Source: Diphasiastrum complanatum
Taxonomy: Eukaryota > Streptophyta > Lycopodiopsida > Lycopodiales > Lycopodiaceae
Direction of reading: 5' to 3'
DNA: 64,000 nt
NCBI GenBank assembly: GCA_029204225.1
Contig: CM055102.1
Coordinates: 6,409,320 to 6,473,319 of the forward strand
Each line of letters starts with the position of its first letter. The stretch's first letter is position 1. The notes beneath the pieces were generated by a model, which was given only the letters and a program-made list of their open reading frames with translations, did no database searches and was not told the DNA's origin. A program made the translations under genes and the position numbers. Positions 11,640 to 21,771 of this stretch are shown here, one piece after another.

Positions 11640-12120
11640 TGTAAATTTTTCTTATAAAGGCTTAGTATGCTAAGTCGTATATAACACATTTTACTCGTTT
11701 TTCTTTGACTTTGCATAACTTCCTAGAGTGAGTTCGGAAGTCAGCAAAGTAAAAACAAAAAGTGATCAGAACAATGAGCCTAACACTGAGGAGTCATTGA
11801 ATTTTTTAGTTATTATTTTTTCCATTATTTTTTTCAAGACCCCTTTTCAGTTTTTACGTATTTTCATTAGTTATTTTCAAATCTTCATATCTTTTCTGTT
11901 TTAGCTCAGAATTCAACACTGTAAAAAGCAAAATTGCTCGTGGTGAAAAATTGGACACAACTGCTACTTCACTTTGATTTTTTACACTTTTCATTCACAA
12001 CCACTTTATTCTTCGAGGACTCGGAATTTTTAAGTGGGTGGAGAAGAGCAATTTTTACCAGCCTGTAAAATATCATTCTGAATAAATTGCAGATGGTGAA
12101 TTCATAGTCCACAAGTCTTC
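11640..12120. other. Unassigned, with imperfect hairpin
   Basis: No gene is recognised. An inverted repeat lies at 11708-11723 and 11736-11750 (actttgcataacttcc and ggaagtcagcaaagt) with a 12-base loop. The stretch may be leader or LTR of the copia element C1, but no primer site is visible. Confidence 0.4.
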
Positions 12121-12208
12121 ACTAGTCATTATTGATGGATTACCGCTATAGTCAAAACATTCAACTTCCATCTATTGATGAAATACAATCTAAAATCGTA
12201 TGTTACAG

Positions 12209-12793
12209 CCTTGATTTGACGGACAACCAAGTTCAATCAGCATTGAAGATTGGTTGACTAAATTGGAAGCTTATTTCTATCATCGCCATTATTCTGAAGA
12301 AGATAAAATCTATTTCGCTTCATTGTGCTTTCAAGGACAAGTTCAAGCATGGTGGGATACTCAAGCACATTTGAACACAAAGCTTTGGAGTCAATTCAAA
12401 ATTGCTTGCATCGATAGTATTACCAAATTTTATGAGAAATCATTCAAATCTCTCAAAGATCAGCTAAGCAATCTGAGATGGGATGGTAAAGACCTCACCT
12501 CCTCCATCAAAAGAATGAAGGACCTGTTCCTCTCGCTACACAATTCCGGAACAGAGAATGCAGTCTCAGCAGAGAAGCAGCTCACATACCTGTTGCGAGC
12601 TCTACCAAGATCGTTTCAGATGACCCAAATACTACTTGCTAAAGATCCACAGATGACCCTTGAGAAGGCTATAATCAAGATCAGAGAAGAGGTGGAAGCC
12701 CGTGAACACCTTGATGACAAGGATAACTTTGATCAAGCTCTCTACAACAACAAAGAGAAGCAGAAGAGAGAGTCAGACCAAAGACAAGATTGA
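12209..12793 (+). pseudogene. C1 gag, gypsy-like N-half joined to copia-like C-half
   Basis: The open frame runs to 12793; its first ATG is at 12254, but the domain match starts earlier (SIEDWL, about 12238), after a stop near 12205. Residues 1-50 look like a Ty3/gypsy Retrotrans_gag domain: WLTKLEAYF, EEDKIYFASL, QVQAWWDTQ, WSQFK. From about residue 55 the sequence looks like copia UBN2-type gag: SLKDQLSNLRWDGKDLTSSI and LTYLLRALPRSF. Gag forms the cytoplasmic particle that packages element RNA. The sibling copies D and H start with a copia-type gag, so the hybrid may be specific to C1. It ends in a charged tail. Confidence 0.65.
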
Positions 12794-13173
12794 AGGTAGC
12801 AGTCAAAGGGAGTCAAAGAAGACAAATGGAAGAGCAAAAATAAATTGAGACAACAGAATGGTGAGAAGAGGACCTGCACGAGATGCACATGAGAAGGCCA
12901 CACTATTGATAAGTGTTGGCTCAATCCAAAGATAGAGTGTATCCACTGTCACAAAAAGGGTCATGCGCCATTGACTGCAACCAAAATCCCATAAATAAGA
13001 AAGCTCAGAGCATATGGGAGACCGATCCTACGTGGAGAAACCAGAGTCCTCCAAGATGGCCGAATACAGAGCCAACAATGGCAAGAACCCAACAGCTTAC
13101 TTGTGTGCTGATGTCTGTGCGACATCAACTTCAGATACACAAGAGATAATTCTTATAGCAACAAGACACATGA
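12794..13173 (+). pseudogene. C1 zinc knuckles and protease start, broken
   Basis: In the shifted frame, two zinc-knuckle-like motifs follow: CTRC-stop-EGHTIDKC (in-frame TGA inside the first) and CIHCHKKGH. Nucleocapsid knuckles bind element RNA. The reading then degrades toward a protease start in which the usual Asp-Ser-Gly is replaced (DNSYS). C2 inserted immediately after. Several stops show it is not functional. Confidence 0.6.
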
Positions 13174-13446
13174 CTTAGAATTTGCTTTGCACAGGAACAC
13201 AGATCATGCTACACAGTAACACAGACAGAAAACACTCTCCACAACAAGCTCACATAGCAACTGTATTTCTCAAAATGAAATTACATTGTACATATAGTTG
13301 TTCACTCAGGCAATCCATGCATGACCCAGGTTGTCGTTGGCGGGATGTGTGTCCCGTCGACTTGCCTTGTGGCGAGGCCAACTGATTCTTATCCACTGAT
13401 AGGACCCACAATATAGTAACACAGTGATTCTACTTTAATTCTAACT
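13174..13446 (-). repeat. 3' LTR of C2
   Basis: Matches 18585-18856 along its whole length at roughly 93 percent by eye. Termini on the minus strand are AGTTAGA...TCTAAG. They are not the canonical TG...CA but are mutually inverted (TTAGA/TCTAA). Confidence 0.88.
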
Positions 13447-13458
13447 CTCTCCCTTAAA
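13447..13458 (-). other. Polypurine tract of C2
   Basis: The minus strand reads TTTAAGGGAGAG just before the 3' LTR start. Confidence 0.75.
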
Positions 13459-13500
13459 GTAGAGTCTGCTTTTTATACAGTCATATACATAGCTTTAAAG

Positions 13501-13815
13501 TCAACAAACTTTAAGTACAGAAAGCTTTGATCTAAACTTATCAAACTTTTCTCCAGTAAGTGGTTTAGTGAAAATATCAGCTAGTTGTTCTTCTGTGCTA
13601 CAATGAACAACATGAATTTCATGACTCAACAGCCTCTCACGTATAAAGTGATACTGAATCTCAATGTGTTTAGTTCTCGCATGGAATACTGGATTCTTTG
13701 CTAGCTGAATGCCACTCTGACTGTCGCTATGTAAAGTCGTGGGATTTTTCTGCTTCATGCCAATTTCTTCCAAGATTTGTCTCAACCATATAGCTTCATG
13801 TGCTGCACTACACAT
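13501..13815 (-). pseudogene. C2 RNase H C-terminal part
   Basis: 104 codons covering the end of the copia RNase H domain. It includes the HSDSQSGIQLAKNPVFHART segment, the KHIEIQYHFIRE helix and the conserved LADIFTKPL near the C-terminus. RNase H removes the RNA template during reverse transcription. It overlaps the preceding RT frame by about 33 bases because of a frameshift near 13800-13860. Confidence 0.85.
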
Positions 13816-14603
13816 TGCCTTATACTCTGCTTCTGTGGTGGAAAGAGCAATTGTACTTTGCTTCTTACTAGACCAAAAAAAGCAACTACCACAAAACTGA
13901 ATACATACCTTGTGGTGGATCTACGATCATCATAGTCACCTACCCAATCTGCATCCACATAGCCACACAACTCAGATAAACCATCATTCTTCCTGTAAAT
14001 CAAGCCATACTCTGAAGTGCCTTTCACATAATGCAAAATGCGTTTAGTTACCTTCCAATGCGTTTCCGTAGGTGCTGCCACAAACTGACTTATAATGCCA
14101 ACAACATAGCATATATCTGGTCTAGTCGTGGTAAGGTAAATCAAGCTCCCTACTAATTGTCTATACAGCATAGCATCAAATGGCTGTGACTCATCAAGCT
14201 TAAAAAGCTTTTTACCTGGTTCAATAGGAGTGTTTACTGGTTTGCAATCCTGCAACCTAAACCTGTGCAGCAACTCTTTGACATACTTCACCTGTGTTAA
14301 ACCCACTTCATGTCCTTTTCGCCACACTTCTACTCCAAGGCAGTAATGCATCAGACTGGGATCTGTCATCTCGAATTGTTCCATGAGGTCTTTCTTGATC
14401 ATGTCTATCATCTCTTGATTATTTCCTGTAATAATCAAGTCAACAACATAAAGAGCAATCAAAGCAACCATACCATCAAAGCATAAGACATATAGATTTG
14501 GATCAAAATGTGTTCTCACCATCCCCTTTGAACGAAAGTAGGCATCAATCCTGCTATACCACGCACGTGGTGCTTGTTTAAGACCATAAAGCGCTTTCTT
14601 CAA
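13782..14603 (-). pseudogene. C2 reverse transcriptase (palm to RNase H start), active site changed
   Basis: 273 codons beginning at the copia hallmark KKALYGLKQAPRAWY and including TPIEPGKKL, YRQLVGSLIYLTTTRPDI and the RNase H start CGYVDADWVGD. The catalytic YVDD loop reads YVVD (within LYVVDLIITG), so one metal-binding Asp is replaced by Val and polymerase activity should be lost. The frame breaks from the upstream RT half near 14600 and decays near 13860 within RNase H. Confidence 0.85.
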
Positions 14604-14980
14604 GCGAATACTTTATTTTCCTGTCCCTTCGCTACAAAGCCTTCAAGTTGATCCATGAACACTTCTTCTTCTAACTCACTATTTAGAAAAGCAGATTTCA
14701 CATCCATCTGATGCAAAGGCCAACCAAAATGTGAAGCTAAAGCAACAAGTAGTCGTAGAGTATTCCACTTACAAACCGGCGCAAAGGTCTCCTCATAGTC
14801 AATGCCTTTACTTTGTACGTACCCTTTGATCACCAATCTTGCCTTGTGCTTTGCTATACTTCCATCTGCATGGTACTTAGTCCTGTATACCCATTTGCAA
14901 CCAATGGGTTTCTTGCCAACTGGTGGTTCTACTAAGTCCCATGTGCTATGCTTAGCAATTGACTCCATCTCCTCTCCCAT
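14600..14980 (-). pseudogene. C2 reverse transcriptase N-terminal part
   Basis: 126 codons holding the start of the RVT_2 domain: STWDLVEPP, CKWVYRTKYHADGS, KARLVIKGY, DYEETFAPV and the first catalytic Asp context HQMDVKSAFLNSELEEEVFM. It overlaps the next frame by four bases at 14600-14603, a one-base frameshift inside RT. Confidence 0.85.
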
Positions 14981-15022
14981 GGCCTTGACCCAAATGCCAT
15001 CATCCTTCGCTTCACCATAAGT

Positions 15023-15957
15023 TTAAGGTTCTTTGCTTTGAATAATACTAGATAAGAGAGCATAATTTGCTTCATACCTTTCAGGTAGTGTCTTCTCTCT
15101 TGTTGATCTTCGTAGCTCTCCCTGGCTAGATGATGCTGGAAAGTCATCTATGTCGCGGCTCTCCAACAATCTCTCAAACCACTTAGGGAGCTTCCTGTCA
15201 AGTGATCGGCTTCCTGTGAAAATGTATCCCACGGTACATCCTTCTCCTTATGTTTGTCACCTGCAACTTCAATCCTTCTTGCACCAAAAGGTTTGTCCCT
15301 ACCTCTCCAACCTGTCTCTTGAGGTTGAGTAGTAGTATCTTGAGATGTATCCTCATGTTCATCACTCGGAAGGTCAATGAATGGATCATCATCAGGTGGT
15401 ATCCTTACTATACCATCTTTTCCACTAGATGTGTCTATCTTCTCAGCATCCTCAACTTCATACATCTTGGATTCATCAAAGATAACATCATGGCTGATAT
15501 GGATTTTGTTTTCCACTAGATCAAAACATCTATAGCCCTTCACATGGTCATCATATCCTAGGAATATGCACTTGATAGCTTTTACATCAAGTTTGTGTCT
15601 CTCTTCCTTAGGAATGTGTACAAAGGCCTTACATCCAAAGATTTGCAAGTGGTTCACCTTTGGCTTCTTCTTCGTGAATGCTTCCTCAGGTGTTATCTTT
15701 GGTATGGCAATGGTAGGACTTCTATTTTGAAGATAAACTGTCGTACTGCATGTTTCTAACCAAAAATATTTTGGTAGTTTCATCTCAGCTAGCATAGATC
15801 TGGCACTTTTCACAATCGTAAAATTATTGCGCTCAGCTACACCATTGAGAGCAGGAGTATGAGCTTGCGTAAATTGTCTTTCAATCCCATATTGATCACA
15901 AAGATCATTGAAGTCATTAGACTTGTACTCACCTCTACTATCTGATCTTTGCCACAA
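15023..15957 (-). pseudogene. C2 integrase C-terminal half and linker
   Basis: The frame at 15148-15957 (269 codons) opens inside the integrase core at RGEYKSNDF, keeps NGVAERNN with the catalytic Glu, then ITPEEAF, the FGCKAFVHIPKEERHKLD and GYDDHVKGYRCF segments typical of copia, and an acidic linker. A second frame (15023-15232) carries the linker on toward RT. The HHCC zinc-binding region, the first catalytic Asp and part of the second Asp motif are missing: an internal deletion of a few hundred bases joins the protease-side region to the middle of integrase at about 15950. Confidence 0.8.
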
Positions 15958-16712
15958 CTCAGTTTGTGATGGAATGGACGATGAAGTCCATGTTGCTCCT
16001 TAATTGTAGCATTGAACCTGTACAATTTTGTATTGGGCTCTCTTACTCCATCCGCAATAACTTTGAACTTTTGGTTCACATCCTTCACAAAGCAACGATC
16101 ATGGGCGAATTCTACTTTCAATTTTTGATCAGTAATGACTCCAATAGAAAGTAGATTTTTCTTCAAACCTGGTACGTAAAGTACCTCCCTGATCATCCTG
16201 CTTTTGCCATCAGGTAGTTGGATTGAAACGGTGCCTATCCCCTTGATCTTGCACACCTCACCATTTGCTTGTGAAACAAATGTTCCATTATCCAATACTT
16301 TCAAGCTATTGAACCAATTCTTGTTACCTGTCATGTGTCTTTTGGCTTCCAAGTCAATATACCATGTTTGATCATCTTGATTAGATGACAATGCAGATAT
16401 GAAGATGCTAGAGTCTTCAATCTCACCCTCATCGACAAGGTTACTTGCTTGTTTTGGTTTCCCCTTGCCTTGTTCCACCAGGAATTTGCGACATTCACTC
16501 TTCCAATGGCCCTTTTTACCACAATGGAAGCACTTGCCTTTCTTCTTAGTTTTACTGGAAGATCCCTCGTCCTCCTGAGACTTGGAAAATTGCTGCTTGA
16601 ACTTCTTCTTGCCCTTGACCTTGCCTTGTTTTTGGCGTGTTGCAAGTGCCTGATCGTCAATATTTTGACGTCTAGCTTTCACCATTTCTCTACGTTGCTC
16701 TTCCTGCATCAA
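15958..16712 (-). pseudogene. C2 nucleocapsid and protease region
   Basis: This part of a 291-codon frame has a lysine-rich region, a zinc knuckle CFHCGKKGHWKSEC, and the copia protease region. The protease active site should read DSGA ahead of the HM pair; here it reads WYIDLEAKRHM, so the catalytic DSG is lost. GEVCKIKGIGTV, VLYVPGLKKNLLSI and the start of the GAG-pre-integrase region follow before the deletion. It is separated from gag by a single in-frame TGA at about 16713. Confidence 0.85.
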
Positions 16713-16715
16713 GAT

Positions 16716-17261
16716 TCATGTGAGCTCCTCAAAGGTTGTCAATCTTTCTCTTGATGCTATTACGCTCACAAACATCTTATAGGGTTCTGCAATACTGCAC
16801 AATGCATTGTGCACCACCTCCACATCACGTATGCGCTCACCAATAGAATGCAGTTCATCTCTCATTGTCTTGATTCTGGTCATGTACGTCTGAATGTTCT
16901 CTCCTTGTTCCATGCAGACACTATTCAACTTTGACTTCAAAAACATGATTCTTGATGGATTTGATGTCTCGAACTGCTCCTTTAGCACATCCCATGCCTG
17001 TTTGGCTGTAACAGCATCACAAATGTGGGTAATGATGTGATCCTTCATTGACAAGTTAATGAAGGTCAAAGCTTTCCTCATCTTTTTGTCGAACACTTTG
17101 ATATCTGCTTCATTTGGCGGCCTTCTCTCATCACCTATGACGACTTCCCACATGTCTTTCTCCATTAGTATGTTTCTCATTTTGAATTTCCACACTGCAT
17201 AGTTGGAAATCCCGTCCAATTTGCTACTTTCACTCAAAATGGACTCTCCCATGTTTGCCAT
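16716..17261 (-). pseudogene. C2 gag
   Basis: 181 codons of a standard copia gag. It starts MANMGESIL, then LDGISNYAVWKFKMRNIL (DUF4219-like N-terminus), then UBN2 helices with ITHICDAVTAKQAWDVLKEQ, FLKSKLNSVCMEQGENIQTY and HNALCSIAEPYKMFV. It ends at a TGA followed in the same frame by the rest of gag and pol, so this single stop probably arose after insertion. The start is supported by the conserved N-terminal position. Confidence 0.88.
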
Positions 17262-18570
17262 TGCAAAACTGCTTGAAACTTCTGCCGTAGGCTAAACACA
17301 GTATGTCAAGGCCAACAGTGATGTCAAAAGTTGAAAATAATGACCTGCACTTTTTCCCTTACCAGGCCACTCGTCGCTTTTCCACCAATTTGAAAGCCAA
17401 ATCGGCGTTGCCTTCCCAAATGCACTCAGTTGTCAACTCCCAACAACGTGCGCAGTGGAATGGTGAAATCACTTCTGGTGTACTCCGAACACTTTCTCTG
17501 CTACAATCACTCCGTTTTGTTGTACCGTACCTGTAGGTACAGTCCGGGTGCCCTTCGTTTGGAGGTTATAGCCTTTCATTTGGGTCAAAATGGGCAAAGG
17601 ACCCAAAAATAGGGACTTTTCTAGTTTTTTAACTGTTTCTTCACCTTGAAGAAACTTCACTCTTCACTTGTGAAGGGACCGAACTCCAACTTCAGTATGA
17701 AACTTTTTAATGAAGTTGAAGGCCAAAAATCACTTCACTTCTTCAAGGCCCTCTTCAACAACCCTTCAGACTCCATCCAATGGTTGAATCTGATCCAAAT
17801 GCGGATATCCCTTCTGGGTAGCACAATCTGAGCCGTCGATCTTGTAACTCCTCTATCCAATGGATTTGAACACTTCTGTGCACCAAAGGAGAGACTTGTA
17901 GACACTATCCACTTCGAAACACTATGGTTTCCCTTTGGTTCCACGCGCGAACAGTCCGCGACCTCCCTGTCTACGGCCGCACCTCCTCACACTCGATTTT
18001 GCTTGATCTAACTCGCCTATAGATCGATTTGAGCACGATCTGAGGCCTGGAGTAGAGTCGTCCTACTGATCCCAAGTCTGTAGAGTGTTCACTCAAGAAA
18101 TTCCGTGGAGAAACGGTGATTTTAGCTCAACTTGACAAAGTGGCTTTTTTCACCTTTTACCGCAAATCTGGTAGGTTAACTGTCTGGAGACAAATCTCTG
18201 ACATAAACCTCAGAATCTCTCCATGGCTAGTTGAAAATGTGATTAGCTTCCTTCCTGTCCTTACAGCATCCAAAACAGTGCACAAATAATGAAGAAATCG
18301 CCAATTATGTATAAAAATTGTAATCCCAAACTCGGTTTCAATTTTCAGCTGGCTTCAAAATTGTCAATTTTTCACCAAATTTTTCCCTGTCTGATGCTAT
18401 GCACAGGCTAATAATCCCTCTGCTGAGCTTAACAAGCCACTATAAACTAGAAACTGTGCATCAATGCTTCTCTTTCCGTCTTCAACCCGCCGTAAATCCC
18501 GAACTCTCAGAAGACAGTTCTCTAGAAGCTCTCTTCAACGGCGATGCTATATTGTGTACACTCCCTGTAC
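17262..18570 (-). other. C2 5' leader, non-coding
   Basis: About 1.3 kb between the primer site and gag on the minus strand. No convincing coding sequence is present. This is the usual position of the untranslated leader and packaging signal. Confidence 0.7.
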
Positions 18571-18583
18571 GGCTCTGATACCA
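18571..18583 (-). promoter_or_regulatory. Primer-binding site of C2
   Basis: The minus strand reads TGGTATCAGAGCC, complementary to initiator Met tRNA, one base inside the 5' LTR end. Confidence 0.9.
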
Positions 18584-18584
18584 A

Positions 18585-18856
18585 CTTAGAATTTGCTTTG
18601 CATAGGAACATAGATCATGCTACACATTAACAAGACATAAAACACTCTCCACAGCAAGCTCACATAGCAACTGTATTTCTCAAAATGAAATTACACTGTA
18701 CATATGGTTGTTCACTCAGGCAACCCATGCATGACCCAGGTTGCCATTGGCGGGACGCGTGTCCCGTCGACTTGCCTCGTGGCGAGGCCAACTGATCCTT
18801 ATCCACTGATAGGACCCACAGTACAGTAACATAGTGATTCTACTTTAAATCTAACT
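18585..18856 (-). repeat. 5' LTR of C2
   Basis: Full-length partner of 13174-13446. It would carry the element's promoter, but no TATA box is obvious enough to call. It is followed on the plus strand by the ACATGA duplication and then resumed C1 sequence. Confidence 0.88.
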
Positions 18857-19158
18857 ACATGATGACTGATTATCAAGAATCAAAATCTTCTAGATATATA
18901 ATATTGGGAGATGGTTCTAGACACAAAGTCAACAAAACTGGAGCACTGTGGTTAAGCACCAAAGGAAGAGATAGAAGGCTTGACGACACTCTATACGTGC
19001 CCACTCTTCAGAAGGACCTACTATCTGTTGCTAAGATGTTAGATGAAGGAGTAAGAGTCACCTTTGGAGGTGATACTTGTGAAGTGGTTGAAGCCACAAC
19101 CAGTCAGCTTGTCACCACTAGAAAGCAAAAGGAAAATCGGTATCACCTCAGGATCTGA
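18857..19158 (+). pseudogene. C1 protease C-terminal part
   Basis: The open frame resumes directly after C2. It contains YIILGDGSRHKVNKTG, DDTLYVPTLQKDLLSVAKML and a GGDTCEVVE strand, i.e. the part of the copia protease region after the active site and the lead-in to GAG-pre-integrase. The same ILGDGS-HK phrase recurs in element D at about 46430, marking the two as one family. It ends at a stop at about 19158. Confidence 0.75.
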
Positions 19159-19860
19159 GTACCTTCAGAGCAAGCTCACCAGATCAACGAATTGATAGAT
19201 ATCACATGGCACATGAGGTTGTATCACATGAATACAGTTGCATATACAACGCTAGTCGGAGCAGAGCATTCACTGGTGTCAACACCAAAGATGCACCATG
19301 CTTGAAATCATGTTATGCCTATAACAAAGACAAGATGTCACGTATACCATTCACCAAGGACTCTTTCAGAATGAAAGAACTCCTAGAACTGGTACACTCT
19401 GACATATGTGGACCATTTAATGTGGTCTCCTTGGGAGGTTCAAAATATTACATCACTTTTATTGACGACTTTAGCAAGTTTGCAACCATGTACTTTATCC
19501 ACAACAAGTCAGAGGCCTTGGACAAATTCATAGATTTCGTGAATTGGGCTGAGAAATGGACTGACAAGAAGGTAAAGCAGTTGAGAACAGACAGAGGAGG
19601 AGAATACGTCTCCAAATGCTTTGCAAAGTTTTGTACCAAAAAAGGCATACTTCACTTGAAGACCGCAACCTACACACCACAACACAATGGTGTGGTAGAG
19701 AGAAGAAATCGGGTCTCATAGAAGCTGCAAGATCCATGATGGCCTATTCAAAGGCATCAAAAATTTTATGGGCTAAAGCAGTAGCTATAGTCAACTACCT
19801 GCAGAATAGGATAGGTAGATCCAGTGTTGCACATACCATGCCACACGAGGTTTGGTAGGG
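19159..19860 (+). pseudogene. C1 integrase
   Basis: The frame at 19206-19721 covers the degenerate zinc-binding region (one Cys of the CxxC pair appears as Tyr: SCYAYNKDK). It then has the integrase core with ELVHSDICGPF, YYITFIDDFSKF, LRTDRGGEY and QHNGVVERRN, so the D, D and E catalytic residues are all present. A one-base shift near 19715 moves the reading to 19616-19858, which continues with LIEAARSMMAYSKASKILW and MPHEVW before a stop. Integrase inserts element DNA into chromosomes. Confidence 0.82.
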
Positions 19861-20143
19861 CAACAAACCAAGTCTGACATATGTGTGCATTTTTAAATGC
19901 ATCGCATATGCTCACATTCTAGATTAAAAAAGAAAGAAGCTGGATGAAAAGGTGGAGCAAGGATTCCTCATAGGATATGATGTTCATCATCATACTACAG
20001 GATCTACATGCTTGACAGCAGACAGATCAAGATTGTCAAAGACGTCAGATTTGATGATTCAAAGACAATGGCTGATGGAGATCTAGTTGGCTACAAAATT
20101 TTGACTAGAGGCTGGAAGCTCACCCTGAGCACCCTGAATAAGA
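19861..20143 (+). pseudogene. C1 post-integrase linker
   Basis: Several short frames give RKKLDEKVEQGFLIGYDVHHH and IKIVKDVRFDDSKTMADGD, equivalent to the region after the integrase core in J (21396-21683) and in the 62.3-kb fragment. The sequence stops at the LTR of J. Confidence 0.65.
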
Positions 20144-20797
20144 TGTGAAAAAAGTGGATCTTGAATGGATCCAAACTCCCAAAATACTTGGCTAAGATCT
20201 TTGCACAACAAGCTACAAAAGCTAGAAATGGCAAAGCATCCTAATGCTACCTTTGATACACATGAACTTGACAAAGCATTCAAGAGACAAAAGAAACTAA
20301 TAAAAGGTACTGATGGCAGCCAAAAACAACAGCATACCAGCCCTAAAATAGCACCCTACCACTTTTGGAAACCTCTTAAGATCATACACAAAAGCTTGAA
20401 GACAATACACAAAGCAATGCTCTCAATGGAGGAAGAAACTGTGACAATGATCTATTGATCTCTCTCAACAATACAATAAGTATCTCCAACTTGTTCTCCA
20501 CGCATTTCAGCCTAATATAGTGAGAGAGATGACTCTCTCTCCTCTCTCTAGAACTTAGGACCCAAATTTAGGACACCAATAGCCTAAAATAGCCAATTTT
20601 GGCCTATATGTCCAAATAACATGATTTTGGTGTCATTTCGAAGGTCCTGAAGTTTGAGATTTCCTCAACATGAAATATATACTAAAATAAAAGTATCTAG
20701 GCCTATTTCACACGTGTGAAATGTTAGATCCAAAACTATGAACAAAAATTGCCAATTTAGGCCTCAAACTAGCTAGGAAATGTTGACAATTTTCACA
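20144..20797 (-). repeat. 3' LTR of J (654 bp, diverged C3-type)
   Basis: Reverse-complement alignment by eye to the C3 LTRs runs the full length. Start TGTGAAAATTGTCAACATTT at 20797 and end near 20144 give a length within one base of C3's 655. It is much more diverged than the two C3 LTRs are from each other. Confidence 0.82.
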
Positions 20798-20810
20798 CTC
20801 CCTCTTCAAC
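20798..20810 (-). other. Polypurine tract of J
   Basis: The minus strand reads GTTGAAGAGGGAG directly before the LTR start TGTGAAAA, almost as in C3 (GTTGAAGAGAGAG). Confidence 0.8.
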
Positions 20811-20892
20811 TTAACTTGCTAGTTTTACAATACTACTTTGCTCCAACCTAAGAATGATCTCCATCATGATAATAGATCTCTTCTCAAGTGTT

Positions 20893-21105
20893 CTAATATG
20901 CACAATATGAAGTACCAGTATAGTTGATATCATACTTCCGTGAGAAACCCTTTGCAACTAGCCTGGCTTTGTATCTTGATACATTGTTGTCTGGTCCATA
21001 TTTGTACTTGTATATCCACATACATTTGATAGTCTTTCCATTTGTCGGAAGTGGTTGAAGAGTCCACACTTGGTTCTCCTTCATGGAGTCCATTTCATCT
21101 TCCAT
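20893..21105 (-). pseudogene. J reverse transcriptase N-terminal fragment
   Basis: 70 codons: MEDEMDSMKENQVWTLQPLP, WIYKYKYGPDNNVSRYKARL and VAKGFSRKYDINY. This is the first third of copia RVT_2, before any catalytic residue. The reading stops just after and the polypurine tract follows. Confidence 0.8.
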
Positions 21106-21770
21106 GGCCTTGATTCACTTGCCCTTGTCGATTGCATCATCATAGGTTTTTGGTTCATCATAGAATCCACAGAACCCGAGCTGTCAGGCACAAATCTGAC
21201 TGGCACTCTCCTTGGTCTGTCAGATCTCCTTGGAGATAATGCAGGCTCAGCAATTGCCTTTCCCTTGTTTCATCTGCCAACAACAGGACCTCGGTGAGTC
21301 ACAGTTGTGCTGGGTACTCCCAATATGTCGGTCTCCGAACTATCGGCCAGTCAGTCTGGAATTTGAACATCTCCATCTGGATGCTCAGGGTCAGCTCACT
21401 CTGTCGGTGTAGGCAGGTCGTAGTACTGTCTCCCAAGAACGCTGACTGGATCTTCATCGACCATAGTCCTTGTTTTGTCAAATCTGACATCCCTGACAGT
21501 CTTTACTTCATTGATTTGAGGCATGCATATTCTGTAGTATGCAGAATGTATATCATAGCCAACCAAGAATTGCTCCATTTTTTCGTCTAGCTTCTTCCTC
21601 TTCTTATCTGGTATGTGTGCACACATCCAGATATTCATACATCCCATAACGATCTTGATGTTTTTGAGTTGGCTATCATGCATCTTGCCGCTTCCATGAG
21701 GGTTTCGTTCTTCCTCTCAACCATATCATTATGTTGTGGTGTATATGTAGCAGTCCTCCTATGAAAAATT
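21106..21770 (-). pseudogene. J post-integrase linker
   Basis: The minus-strand frame at 21396-21683 has HIPDKKRKKLDEKMEQFLVG, YDIHSAYYRICMPQINEVKT and VRDVRFDKTRTMVDEDP. This family's post-integrase segment also occurs in C1 and at 62.3 kb. The region 21106-21395 is poorly readable linker. Several frameshifts are present. Confidence 0.75.
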
Positions 21771-21771
21771 C

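Larger units (their letters stand above)
13174..18856 (-). mobile_element. Copia element C2 (minus strand), complete but inactivated
   Basis: A 5.7-kb Ty1/copia element inserted in C1. It has LTRs at both ends (13174-13446 and 18585-18856), a primer site, a polypurine tract and gag-pol in the expected order. The flanks both read ACATGA, the apparent target duplication (6 bp, or 5 if one base belongs to the LTR). The LTRs differ at roughly 19 positions of 272, mostly C/T and G/A transitions, so this is older than C3. Damage: an in-frame TGA in gag, a lost protease motif, a deletion in integrase, several frameshifts, and an altered RT active site. Confidence 0.88.
12121..20143 (+). mobile_element. 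Copia element C1 (plus strand), interrupted by C2
   Basis: A degraded Ty1/copia element in two parts: 12121-13173 (gag and zinc knuckles) and 18857-20143 (protease end, integrase and linker). Between them sits the complete minus-strand element C2, with the sequence ACATGA on both sides. The right end of C1 is cut at 20144 by the LTR of element J, so RT and RNase H are absent. No LTR or primer site of its own was identified. Confidence 0.75.

Noticed and set aside
13167-18862. Reading C1 and C2 as one gene cluster
   Set aside because: Opposite strands, LTRs and the ACATGA duplication show that C2 is a separate insertion into C1.
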